A stretch of DNA of 64,000 nt, from the NCBI GenBank assembly GCA_019323015.1, contig JAHWHY010000003.1, forward strand, positions 1-64,000, given 5' to 3'. Under the pieces are notes generated by a model, which was given only the letters and a program-made list of their open reading frames with translations, had not been told where the DNA came from and made no database searches. Positions 43,382-51,429 of this stretch are shown here, in pieces. This DNA comes from Candidatus Woesearchaeota archaeon (lineage in GTDB: Archaea > Nanobdellota > Nanobdellia > Woesearchaeales > ARS49). The translations under genes and the position numbers were made by a program. The first letter of the stretch is position 1. Every line of letters begins with the position of its first letter.

Positions 43382-44049
43382 AATACTGCCTCAAGTATCT
43401 TCTTGGTATTCTTAAAATCTCTAAATATATAATCAGGCTTGTGTTTTTTAAGTCTTGCTCTTTTTGTTGGGCCTGTTAGCATTGCGATTGTTTTTGCTTT
43501 GACTTTCTTGCCTGCTTCTATGTCATGCACAGAGTCTCCGATTACAATAACTTCTCCTTTGTGTCTCATTCTCTTGATTGCTTTCTTGATACAATCTGCT
43601 CTTGTTTTTCCACCGTCACCTGAAATGATTGTATCAAAATACTTGCCAAGCCCTGTTGCCTTAAGCACTTTTTTTGTTATTTCTGGTTCGTCTCTTGTGA
43701 CAAGCGCTAGTTTGACTTTTCCTTTGAGTGCATTAAGTAATTTTGTAACACCAGGATTCACGTATTTTCCTGGGTTTAAAGGAACAGATTTAACAAATTC
43801 TTTGATATACAGTTTCATTGCTTTCTGCATATTCTTCTTAATCACAGAAGCAGGAACTTTGCATATTTCACACATGTCTGTTATGCTTTCAGGTATTAAT
43901 CTGCCTGCATGATCTACTTTTTCATAGCATCCTGGGCATGAAAATACTTTTCTTGTGACTTTGTGAAACGCTTTGTCGTGGATTGGGTAAAAATCCACGA
44001 GCGTTTCATCCATGTCAAATATTACAAGCTTATTTTTTCTTTTTGTCAT
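43378..44049 (-). CDS. HAD hydrolase with Cys-pair insertion
   Basis: About 223 aa from the ATG at 44049, which overlaps the dnaK 3' end by 20 nt. Motif I is [13 protein letters not shown], motif [11 protein letters not shown] and motif [17 protein letters not shown]. Between motif I and the cap are [10 protein letters not shown] and DMCEICKVP, two CxxC pairs suggestive of a bound zinc, unusual in small phosphatases. Phosphatase substrate unknown. Confidence 0.9.
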   Translation of the reverse strand: MTKRKNKLVIFDMDETLVDFYPIHDKAFHKVTRKVFSCPGCYEKVDHAGRLIPESITDMCEICKVPASVIKKNMQKAMKLYIKEFVKSVPLNPGKYVNPGVTKLLNALKGKVKLALVTRDEPEITKKVLKATGLGKYFDTIISGDGGKTRADCIKKAIKRMRHKGEVIVIGDSVHDIEAGKKVKAKTIAMLTGPTKRARLKKHKPDYIFRDFKNTKKILEAVL

Positions 44050-45874
44050 CAACAACCTCTGCATCAACAACATCTTCTTTCTTTTCCTGTTCTGCCCCTG
44101 GTTGCTGTTGTGCTCCTGCTTTTTGATACAGTTCTGTAGCTGCTTTTTGTGCTATTTGATTAAGCTCATCTAGTTTTGCTTTAATCTTAGCAGTGTCTTT
44201 CTCTTTCTCAGCCATCAGTTTCTTCAAGTCCTCTGTTTTTGCCTTGATGTCCTTTATTACTGCTTCATCTATCTTCCCTTCAAAGTCTTTCAAGGTCTTT
44301 TCAGTAGTGTATATCGCTGTATCTGCTTGGTTGATGATGTCTATCTCTTCTTTTTTCTTTGCATCTGCATCAGCATACTGCTCTGCTTCTTTTCTCAGTC
44401 TCTCTACTTCTGCGTCATCCATTTTATTTGGAGCTGTTATTGCAATGTTCTGCTTTTTGCCAGTTCCTTTGTCTAGCGCAGTTACATTCAGGATTCCGTT
44501 TGCATCTATGTCAAACGTAACCTCAATCTGAGGAACTCCTCTTGGTGCTGCTGGTATTCCCACAAGGTCAAACTGGCCCAAGTGCTTGTTGTCATTTGCC
44601 ATTGGCCTCTCGCCTTGGAACACCCTGATTGTTACAGCAGGCTGGTTGTCTGCTGCAGTGCTGAACACCTGGGATTTTTTTACAGGGATTGTAGTGTTTT
44701 TCTCAATCAAGCGAGTAAATACTCCGCCAAGAGTTTCAATACCAAGTGATAATGGCGTAACATCAAGAAGTAAAACATCCTTGACTTCTCCTGCAAGAAC
44801 TCCGCCTTGTATTGCTGCTCCGTCTGCAACACACTCCATTGGGTCAATGCCTCTCTCAACTTTCTTGCCAACCCAGGATTCTACCTTCTCTTGTACTATT
44901 GGCATTCTTGTTGGTCCGCCAACTAAAATCACTTTAGAGATGTCTTTGTCACTTAGTTTTGCGTCTTTTAATGCCATGTCAACTGATTTCTTGCATTTAT
45001 CTACTAATGGATCAACTAGTTCATTTAGTTTTGCTCTGGTCAGCTTCATTGTCAGGTGCTGTGGTCCTTTGTCAGTTGCAGTTAAATAAGGCAGATTGAT
45101 GTCTGTTTCTTGTACAGTGCTTAATTCAATCTTTGCTTTTTCAGCTGCCTCACGAATCCTCTGCATTGCTGTGTCATCATTATCAATATCCATTCCAGTA
45201 TCTTCCTTGAATTTCTTAACCATGTAATTGATAACAGCATTATCCATGTCTGTTCCGCCTAATTGTGTATCACCAGATGTGCTTTTAACTTCGAAAACAC
45301 CGTCTCCAAATTCCATTATTGTAACGTCTAGTGTTCCGCCGCCAAAGTCAAACACAAGGATTGTCTGATCTTTCTCTGATTTGTCCAAGCCATATGCTAA
45401 TGATGCTGCTGTTGGCTCATTAACAATTCTTACAACCTCTAAACCAGCAATTGTTCCTGCGTCTTTTGTGGCCTGTCTTTGGTTGTCATCAAAATAAGCA
45501 GGCACTGTGATTACTGCTTTCTTGACTGGCTGTCCTAAGAATGCTTCTGCATCTTTCTTGATTTTCTGTAATATAAAAGCAGATATTTGCTGTGGTGAGT
45601 ATTCTTTTCCATGCACACTGTACTTGAAATTTGTTCCCATCTTTCTTTTTGCAGCCATGATTGTTCCAGCTGGATTAGAAACAGCCTGTCTTCTTGCAGG
45701 TTCTCCAACTAGCATCTGGCCGTCTTTTGTAAAGGCAACCACTGATGGGAATGCTTTGCCGTACAATGATGCTCCTTCTGCAGAAGGCACTATCTTTGGT
45801 CTTCCTGCCTCTAACACTGCTGCTGCTGAATTTGATGTTCCTAAATCAATTCCTAATATTTTTTCCTTACTCAT
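44030..45874 (-). CDS. dnaK: Hsp70 chaperone DnaK
   Basis: 614 aa from the ATG at 45874, 8 nt after GGAGG; an in-frame ATG five codons upstream is less well placed. [47 protein letters not shown] and substrate-domain [14 protein letters not shown] are canonical. The C-terminal lid ends in Lys-rich KKDVVD..KKKK rather than the usual EEVD-like tail. Operon order is grpE, dnaK, HAD, HD, dnaJ. Archaeal dnaK clusters are considered bacterial acquisitions. Confidence 0.98.
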   Translation of the reverse strand: MSKEKILGIDLGTSNSAAAVLEAGRPKIVPSAEGASLYGKAFPSVVAFTKDGQMLVGEPARRQAVSNPAGTIMAAKRKMGTNFKYSVHGKEYSPQQISAFILQKIKKDAEAFLGQPVKKAVITVPAYFDDNQRQATKDAGTIAGLEVVRIVNEPTAASLAYGLDKSEKDQTILVFDFGGGTLDVTIMEFGDGVFEVKSTSGDTQLGGTDMDNAVINYMVKKFKEDTGMDIDNDDTAMQRIREAAEKAKIELSTVQETDINLPYLTATDKGPQHLTMKLTRAKLNELVDPLVDKCKKSVDMALKDAKLSDKDISKVILVGGPTRMPIVQEKVESWVGKKVERGIDPMECVADGAAIQGGVLAGEVKDVLLLDVTPLSLGIETLGGVFTRLIEKNTTIPVKKSQVFSTAADNQPAVTIRVFQGERPMANDNKHLGQFDLVGIPAAPRGVPQIEVTFDIDANGILNVTALDKGTGKKQNIAITAPNKMDDAEVERLRKEAEQYADADAKKKEEIDIINQADTAIYTTEKTLKDFEGKIDEAVIKDIKAKTEDLKKLMAEKEKDTAKIKAKLDELNQIAQKAATELYQKAGAQQQPGAEQEKKEDVVDAEVVDDKKKK

Positions 45875-46340
45875 TCTCAGTTCCTCCACCCACAGATTTT
45901 TTTGCCTTTGTTATCTTGACTTTTGCATAACGTATTACTTTGCCATTCATTTCATATCCTTTCTGTATCTCTTCAACTATCACATCTTCATCATCACCTT
46001 CTTCTGTGCATAATACCTCATGCTTGAATGTATCAAACTTTTCTCCTTTTGATTTGATTGGTTTGACACCTTGATCAGAAAGTAATTTTGAGATTTTATT
46101 ATATATCATCTTGATGCCTTCATCTTTCACATTTGGAAGTGCTTTTTCAAAGTCATCCATTATTGTTAGAAGTTCTGCAATGAGTTTCTCATTTGCAAAG
46201 CAAACAAAGTCTTTTTGTTCTTTTACTATGCGTTTTTGATAGTTCTCAAACTCTGCCTGAAGCCTCTTTAGCTGGTCTTCGTACTCAGCCACTTGCTCCT
46301 TTAGCTTGTCTGCCTCTGTTTTTTTATTTTTTTCAGCCAT
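45867..46340 (-). CDS. grpE: Nucleotide exchange factor GrpE
   Basis: 157 aa: long N-terminal coiled coil ([25 protein letters not shown]), then [16 protein letters not shown], and the beta domain [16 protein letters not shown] and [15 protein letters not shown]. It drives ADP release from DnaK. It is first in the operon and overlaps dnaK. The promoter on this strand is at 46397-46416. Confidence 0.97.
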   Translation of the reverse strand: MAEKNKKTEADKLKEQVAEYEDQLKRLQAEFENYQKRIVKEQKDFVCFANEKLIAELLTIMDDFEKALPNVKDEGIKMIYNKISKLLSDQGVKPIKSKGEKFDTFKHEVLCTEEGDDEDVIVEEIQKGYEMNGKVIRYAKVKITKAKKSVGGGTENE

Positions 46341-46396
46341 TTAAACCACCTATTTGGTTGAACTTAAGTCAACTAAGAAGCAGTAAAACTATACTT

Positions 46397-46440
46397 ATAT
46401 TTAAAGCTTTCGGTTAAAAGCGAAAACTTTATTAACCACC
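46397..46440. promoter_or_regulatory. Back-to-back promoters, chaperone operon / DUF3467
   Basis: On the minus strand CCGAAAGCTTTAAATATA (46397-46413) is a strong BRE/TATA for grpE. On the plus strand AGCGAAAACTTTATTAA (46419-46435) does the same for the DUF3467 gene. The two elements nearly touch, so their use may be mutually exclusive. The minus element matches the LRR-kinase promoter at 59701-59716. Confidence 0.65.
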
Positions 46441-46472
46441 TTCACTTTCTACCAAAATATGAGGTGAATTTA

Positions 46473-46838
46473 ATGGAAAAAGACAAACAACAAATCAACC
46501 TTAATATTGTCGAAGGAGACCCGTTTTTTGCTCATGAGGTAAGCATGAATTTCACACCAACACAGATTACTTTAGATTTTAAATGCATTACACCAAGAAC
46601 AGATCCAAGGGGCAAGGCACCTAGTTTTTTGCTGAAGCATAATGTTGTAATGCTTGAGCCTTGGCATGCAAAGATGATGCTTGATGTACTTGCTAATGTG
46701 CTTAAGAAATATGAAGATGAGTTTGGCAAGATAAGCCAGCCAAAAGCTATCCAGAAAGCAGCCAAGAAGCAGAAAAAAGCAGCAAAAAAGAAGAAAACAT
46801 CCACAAAAACAACTGGAGCCCCATCATACCTGGGCTAG
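46473..46838 (+). CDS. DUF3467 protein
   Basis: 121 aa from the ATG at 46473, which follows GAGGTG by about 7 nt. The central FTPTQITLDFKCITPR and HNVVMLEPWHAKMMLDVLANVLKKYED match DUF3467, found in bacteria and archaea. The tail is Lys/Ala-rich (KAAKKQKKAAKKKK). Function unknown. It precedes an HTH gene by 4 nt in the same operon. Confidence 0.85.
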   Translation: MEKDKQQINLNIVEGDPFFAHEVSMNFTPTQITLDFKCITPRTDPRGKAPSFLLKHNVVMLEPWHAKMMLDVLANVLKKYEDEFGKISQPKAIQKAAKKQKKAAKKKKTSTKTTGAPSYLG

Positions 46839-46842
46839 TAAT

Positions 46843-47247
46843 ATGATTATCAGAAAGAAAATAACTATCCTACAGATTAGGAAGCCTTTAAGGACAACCC
46901 TAAATGAAGAGTTGCAGTGGTTTGGCAACTCTTTAGGGTTGTTCAACCTCCGTGACAAAGACAAGTCCTGCTTTCGGGTTTTCATTGAATTATTGAAAGC
47001 TGCAAAAGCAGGCATTCCAATTTCTAGTGACCATCTGGCACAAAGACTAGGCTTGACAAGAGCAACTGTTATTCATCATATCAACACTTTGATGGAAAAA
47101 GGCATTGTTATTTCTAAAGGCAGAGGTTATATGTTAAGAGAAGCTAATCTGAAGCTTCTTGTAGAAGACTTGAAGCAGGATATTACAAGAACCTATGATG
47201 AGATTGCAAAGGTTGCAGAGGAGTTAGACCAGTTTTTAGGGCTTTAG
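46843..47247 (+). CDS. Winged-helix transcriptional regulator
   Basis: 134 aa with a winged HTH: ISSDHLAQRLGLTRATVIHHINTLMEKGIVISKGRGYML near residues 58-96. A long C-terminal helix (VEDLKQDITRTYDEIAKVAEELDQFLGL) probably dimerises. The last twelve codons occur again, with mostly synonymous changes, at 49416-49454. Likely regulates the DUF3467 operon or neighbouring chaperones (inference). Confidence 0.88.
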   Translation: MIIRKKITILQIRKPLRTTLNEELQWFGNSLGLFNLRDKDKSCFRVFIELLKAAKAGIPISSDHLAQRLGLTRATVIHHINTLMEKGIVISKGRGYMLREANLKLLVEDLKQDITRTYDEIAKVAEELDQFLGL

Positions 47248-47269
47248 TCAATCATATTAATACAGGATA

Positions 47270-47316
47270 GCTTGAGGTAAGTCCCTCAAGCCACCCTGCA
47301 ATCGGGTTTTATTCGG
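47270..47316 (-). pseudogene. Fragment of an Lrp-type regulator gene
   Basis: GCTTGAGG-taagtc-CCTCAAGC then CCCTGCAATCGGG and TTTTATTCGG. The same arrangement, with 22 of 23 bases identical in the last part, lies inside the Lrp gene at 54783-54831, where it encodes KPDCRESLREF. Here the reading frame is broken by TGA after about 9 codons. It is either a decayed paralogue or a copied hairpin element. Confidence 0.55.
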
Positions 47317-47325
47317 TTAAATGTT

Positions 47326-48510
47326 CTATCCAGCTAAATTAACATAAGCCTCAGAAGACTTGGCTATTCTTTTCTGCAATGGCTTACCTGCTGTTATGTT
47401 ATAGAACGGCCCTCTTGCATGGTGCTGTACTTGTATATCCTTGAATCCTGCATTCTGAAGACTTTCTATGATTCGTTCTTCTTTTGTATAGAATTCTATA
47501 ATTCCTCTGGCTGCATTATTTTTTTCAAACTCTGCTGCTTTTTTGACAGCAGCCATTAAATTTGAATCCACAATGCCTTGTCGTTCGCCATCTTCTGCTC
47601 TTGATTGTATCGCAGCGTAGTATTTACTTACTGGCTCAACTATTCCTTGTCTATCAACATCAGAATCTGGATTGATTAATGGTGCTACAATCTCACCATT
47701 TTCTTCACTTACAGCATACTTTCTTTCCTGCAAATGCTGAAGAAGACCAGATTCTCTTGGAAAGTGCAGCATTCCATATTCATCTATTCTTACTTCAATA
47801 GTGCTGTTTCCACTGTTGTATTCAAGCCTGCGGGGATTGCTTCTGTCTCTCTCATCAGATATTTCAATAATACAGTCTCCGTAAAATTCTATTAAATCGT
47901 TAGCGACAGTATCAATTTTTTTCTCTGAGTATTTCATATCAACTGCACCTGTGCCAAAATGGAAAAAACCTCCTGGCTTTAGTATACGGTAGATCTCTTG
48001 CGTTATTTTATCTAAATCCTTTTCAAAAGGTGTTGCATGATGTATTGATAATGTGGCATCAACACAAGTAAAGGATTTATCAGGAAACATCAGATTTTTC
48101 CTCAAATCTCCTTTTTGGTAGGATATTGTTTCTTTATCCAAAGTTTCTGGATTGATTTCTCTATCAGTTATTGTGCCTATGCGAAAATAACCAGAATCAA
48201 AAAATCCTGCTTTAGCTAATCCCTGTATTGATTGACCAATTTTTTCTGCATCAAAAACGCAGTCCATTAGGACAATTTTACCTTCCAAGCCCATCATGCC
48301 TTTCAACCGATCTCTATCACTTGAGAATGGCAGGACTTGAGGTCCTGGGCCTATAACTAGCAATGATCTTTCATCACCTCCATAAGTGCGTCTTGTAACA
48401 ACAAGATGGTTTTCGATACTGTCCAAAAGATATTGGTGCAAATCATTCAATACCGCAGGCGCACTTTTAGTGTATGCATCAGGAAATGCTTCAACAATTT
48501 GTTTTGTCAT
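47326..48510 (-). CDS. SAM-dependent methyltransferase
   Basis: 394 aa. A Rossmann core with LLVIGPGPQVLPF near residue 50, FTCVDATLSIHHATPFEKDLDKI near 155 and EIYRILKPGGFFHFGTGAVD near 180 marks a class I Methyltransf_11-like domain. The N-terminal 45 residues and the C-terminal third are not recognised. TAGGAGGAAAAC precedes ATG. It is divergent from a TrmB regulator whose operator lies between them, so TrmB is the likely controller. Substrate unknown. Confidence 0.85.
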   Translation of the reverse strand: MTKQIVEAFPDAYTKSAPAVLNDLHQYLLDSIENHLVVTRRTYGGDERSLLVIGPGPQVLPFSSDRDRLKGMMGLEGKIVLMDCVFDAEKIGQSIQGLAKAGFFDSGYFRIGTITDREINPETLDKETISYQKGDLRKNLMFPDKSFTCVDATLSIHHATPFEKDLDKITQEIYRILKPGGFFHFGTGAVDMKYSEKKIDTVANDLIEFYGDCIIEISDERDRSNPRRLEYNSGNSTIEVRIDEYGMLHFPRESGLLQHLQERKYAVSEENGEIVAPLINPDSDVDRQGIVEPVSKYYAAIQSRAEDGERQGIVDSNLMAAVKKAAEFEKNNAARGIIEFYTKEERIIESLQNAGFKDIQVQHHARGPFYNITAGKPLQKRIAKSSEAYVNLAG

Positions 48511-48613
48511 TTTGTTTTCCTCCTAGGACCTTGATAAGCCCCATTTTCTAAAACTAGTAGAATTTTTATGCAATAAAAAGAAAGTCAGTAGCTTCAATTG
48601 CTTACGAATATTG

Positions 48614-48654
48614 GTAGTAACAACTACTACTATTTTAGGGAAAGCTTTATAAAC
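48614..48654 (+). promoter_or_regulatory. TrmB promoter and operator
   Basis: GTAGT-AACA-ACTAC (48614-48627) is a perfect short inverted repeat upstream of a BRE/TATA GGGAAAGCTTTATAAAC (48638-48654). The ATG at 48676 is 22 nt further, so the transcript is nearly leaderless. Confidence 0.5.
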
Positions 48655-48675
48655 TAAGACTGCTTATTTGGTTTT

Positions 48676-49401
48676 ATGGAGAATGTACTTCAAGAAATCG
48701 GATTGTCAAAGAACGAATCAATCGTGTACCTTACACTTTCTGAAATCGGGGCTGCTTCTGCGTATAGAATATCAAAAGAATCAAAATTATTCAAAGCAAA
48801 CACGTATGATGTACTGCACAAACTAGAACAAAAAGGTCTTGTTTCAAAGAAAAGGATAGATAAGAAAGTACTATACGAAGCATTAGATCCTAGTTTGCTT
48901 CTTAATATAATAGATTCTAGAAAAGAAAAATTATCTAAGATAATACCTCAAATAAGATTGATTCAGCAATTCGTCAAATCAGAAAGCGTAGTAAACATCT
49001 ACAAAGGAAGTGCTGCATTAAGAAACGCATTTTATCATTTTCTTGAATTTGATGAGCCATTCTTAACATACGGGGTGCCAAAAAAAGGTTTTGAAGCAGT
49101 TAAATACTGGATAGATAATTTTCATAAGGAACGAATTAAAAAAGGCATAAAAATGCTGCATATTTATAATTTTGAAGCTCATGACAGAGTAAAGGTCTTG
49201 AACAAATTGCGCTTGACATCAGTCAGATGCTTGCCTCAATTGTATGATTCACAGGTTGCAACAAATGTCTGTGGAGATGAGGTAGTTCTTATTACCTTTA
49301 ATCCTGGAATAAAGATAATACAGATCAAAGACAAAGACATGGCAGAAGCATATAAAAGATATTTTAAAATTCTCTGGAAACAAGCTAAAAAAGTGACTTA
49401 A
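48676..49401 (+). CDS. TrmB-family transcriptional regulator
   Basis: 241 aa. The N-terminal HTH is LQEIGLSKNESIVYLTLSEIG, AYRISKESKLFKANTYDVLHKLEQKGLV, and the C-terminal ligand domain (about 100-240) resembles the regulatory PLD-like part (NIYKGSAALRNAFYHFLEF). TrmB regulators sense sugars or other metabolites. It is divergent from the methyltransferase gene. Confidence 0.92.
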   Translation: MENVLQEIGLSKNESIVYLTLSEIGAASAYRISKESKLFKANTYDVLHKLEQKGLVSKKRIDKKVLYEALDPSLLLNIIDSRKEKLSKIIPQIRLIQQFVKSESVVNIYKGSAALRNAFYHFLEFDEPFLTYGVPKKGFEAVKYWIDNFHKERIKKGIKMLHIYNFEAHDRVKVLNKLRLTSVRCLPQLYDSQVATNVCGDEVVLITFNPGIKIIQIKDKDMAEAYKRYFKILWKQAKKVT

Positions 49402-49415
49402 GCAGAAACTCTGCC

Positions 49416-49454
49416 CAGGTTGCTGAAGAACTTGATGGGTTTTTAGGGCTTTAG
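49416..49454 (+). pseudogene. Remnant of an HTH paralogue 3' end
   Basis: Encodes QVAEELDGFLGL plus stop, matching KVAEELDQFLGL of the regulator at 46843 with different codons (GAA GAA CTT GAT against GAG GAG TTA GAC). No start or upstream body is left; the frame is open for only about 4 further codons before the TrmB stop. The two copies bracket the methyltransferase-TrmB pair. Confidence 0.6.
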
Positions 49455-49476
49455 TCCTAAGTTTAAATATTTCAAT

Positions 49477-51429
49477 TTAAATAGTTTTATTTTTAATTTC
49501 AAGCATTAAATTCAGGACTTTCTCTTGATTTATCTCATCAAATGACTTAATTGGCAAATATGTCAGGTCTTTATGTTTCAGGCTACGGCCACAGCAGGAG
49601 GCATCATAGAGTTCAATATAGAGCATGCTGTGGTCTTTTTGTTTAAGTACCTCATACATCTCTGCTTTAAGTCCTTGCTGTCTTAAGACATCCCCGTCTG
49701 TTATCAGCGTCCACAGTGTTCTCCCCTTTGCAAGCATTTTGTTGATTCTCTTGAAAGTTCCTTTTTCAAGTTCAGTAGAACCTCCATGCCCTGCAAGTAT
49801 GTTAACTTTTACAGGATGCAGGGTATTATAAAAATCTCGGATATTACATGGGCCTTGAATCACTGTTTTATCTGAAAATCTTGCAGTCACAATGTCACAG
49901 TCTTTACCGCCGCAATATTTTGCTAATGGCTCAACTATACCATACACAAAGCGGTTCAAAGCATCATATTTGCTCTTACTTCCAACATAACTGAAAGGAT
50001 GCATGCTAGAAGAAGCATCAACAAGCAATACCAGATTTCGCACAATATCTATGTCCAGTTCTGCTTGTCTTGTTGCGTATTTATTCTTTGTTTTTTGTTT
50101 ATATTTTATGATTCTGTATCCTTTTCCATTATTCAATATGATTACATTTTTCTTTCCTATCTGTCTTCCAAAAGCAATTATTTGTCTCAGGTTATACTTG
50201 CCTGCATCTTTTGCAGAGATATTCTGAATGCCTGTCTGCCGCCACTGTATTTCCTGACCAGATATGTGCTGGACAGGACTTAGTTTTGGTATTGTCAAAT
50301 TTACAATCTTGCGGTTTTGCTTATAGAACTCATCAGCTGCCTGAAAACTCACGGAGGTTCCACTATTTGCAGTAAAAAGTATAGTCTCAGCTTGATTTTC
50401 GGCGTATTGTATAAGATTGTCCAATGCAGATGTCTGTGAACTATGCGCTGTAAAAGGCCTGTCACAGGGTTTATACAAAGATATGTGGCTAGCAAGCGGG
50501 CGGACAAATCCTTCAACAGCGGCGTATCTTGTTTGCGTTCTCTGAAGAATTTGAAATAAATCCTTTATTATTTTCTCGCTGGACTGCGAATCAAGATTAT
50601 TATAAAACTGGTCTACTTCTTCATTAAAATCATTGCGATTTATTTCCAGCCATCGCAGTATTTTATCATCTATCTCTGAAATAAAACCTTTTACAGCATT
50701 GCAAACAACTGCTGTGCAGTTCTGCTCGTCCATTTTGTCTGCAAAATAAGAATAAATTCTGTTTCGGATTTCAAAGTCATTGCAGAACAACGAAGCATAC
50801 ATCAATCTTGTAAGAGTATAAAACGCCATATCCCACTTCTTTTCCTTAAATGTTGAAACAATATCAAACAAAGGGATTATTCCTTCTGGAAGCCTGTTTT
50901 CTGGTCTTAATTGTTCTGACAGGATTCTCTTGAATTTGGCATCATAAGTAATATAATAATACTGAAAAAGGTCTATTATACAATCCCATACGCAGTTTCG
51001 TGAATTTGCAACAAGGTTTGGTTTCCAATGATCTGGAATGTACTGGCATTCTTTACTGATTGCAGAGTATATCGCTTCATCAATCTTCCTTTCATCAGTT
51101 GAAGTCTCAGGACAGAGCTTATGAAATTGCTCATGAAACAGAAGAGATAATTTATTGTCTTGAACAAGCATTTCCAGATTTAGGCCATCTGGATAAGCTC
51201 TGCGATAAAATCTAGTATTTACTTTACGAAATATTTGCGCAAGTTCTGTGGGTTTATACAAATATGCTCTTATTCTTTTTTTGTTTGTACTGAAATGCCA
51301 TAACTCTTTGTTTTTTACAGCTGGTTTTGTTGTCTCTATCACAGTTTCCTTGAATTTAGGAAACCCTTGCCTAAGTAGGGGGTCAATTTCTAATATTGCA
51401 TTATCCAGCCCATTGCTTACTAAAGACAT
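49477..51429 (-). CDS. VWA protein with N-terminal HExxH metallopeptidase-like domain
   Basis: 650 aa. Near the N-terminus LLFHEQFHKL (residues 97-105) gives an HExxH motif, and NSRNCVWDCIID near 142-153 resembles the second metal and Asp site of the putative metallopeptidases found fused to VWA (DUF2201/COG3864-like). A VWA domain follows with MIDAS DASSSM at 471-476. Partner of the MoxR ATPase, which its gene overlaps by 10 nt. By analogy with MoxR-VWA pairs, it likely binds a target that the ATPase remodels; here it may also cut it. Confidence 0.85.
   Translation of the reverse strand: MSLVSNGLDNAILEIDPLLRQGFPKFKETVIETTKPAVKNKELWHFSTNKKRIRAYLYKPTELAQIFRKVNTRFYRRAYPDGLNLEMLVQDNKLSLLFHEQFHKLCPETSTDERKIDEAIYSAISKECQYIPDHWKPNLVANSRNCVWDCIIDLFQYYYITYDAKFKRILSEQLRPENRLPEGIIPLFDIVSTFKEKKWDMAFYTLTRLMYASLFCNDFEIRNRIYSYFADKMDEQNCTAVVCNAVKGFISEIDDKILRWLEINRNDFNEEVDQFYNNLDSQSSEKIIKDLFQILQRTQTRYAAVEGFVRPLASHISLYKPCDRPFTAHSSQTSALDNLIQYAENQAETILFTANSGTSVSFQAADEFYKQNRKIVNLTIPKLSPVQHISGQEIQWRQTGIQNISAKDAGKYNLRQIIAFGRQIGKKNVIILNNGKGYRIIKYKQKTKNKYATRQAELDIDIVRNLVLLVDASSSMHPFSYVGSKSKYDALNRFVYGIVEPLAKYCGGKDCDIVTARFSDKTVIQGPCNIRDFYNTLHPVKVNILAGHGGSTELEKGTFKRINKMLAKGRTLWTLITDGDVLRQQGLKAEMYEVLKQKDHSMLYIELYDASCCGRSLKHKDLTYLPIKSFDEINQEKVLNLMLEIKNKTI

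Noticed and set aside
41698..46340. Heat-shock regulator (HrcA/CIRCE) for the chaperone operon
   Set aside because: No CIRCE inverted repeat is seen before grpE and no hrcA gene lies near; control is more likely through the archaeal core promoter.
47248..47325. Possible small structured RNA or tRNA-like fold
   Set aside because: There is a hairpin but no T-loop, anticodon or CCA pattern. It is better explained as an lrp-gene fragment.
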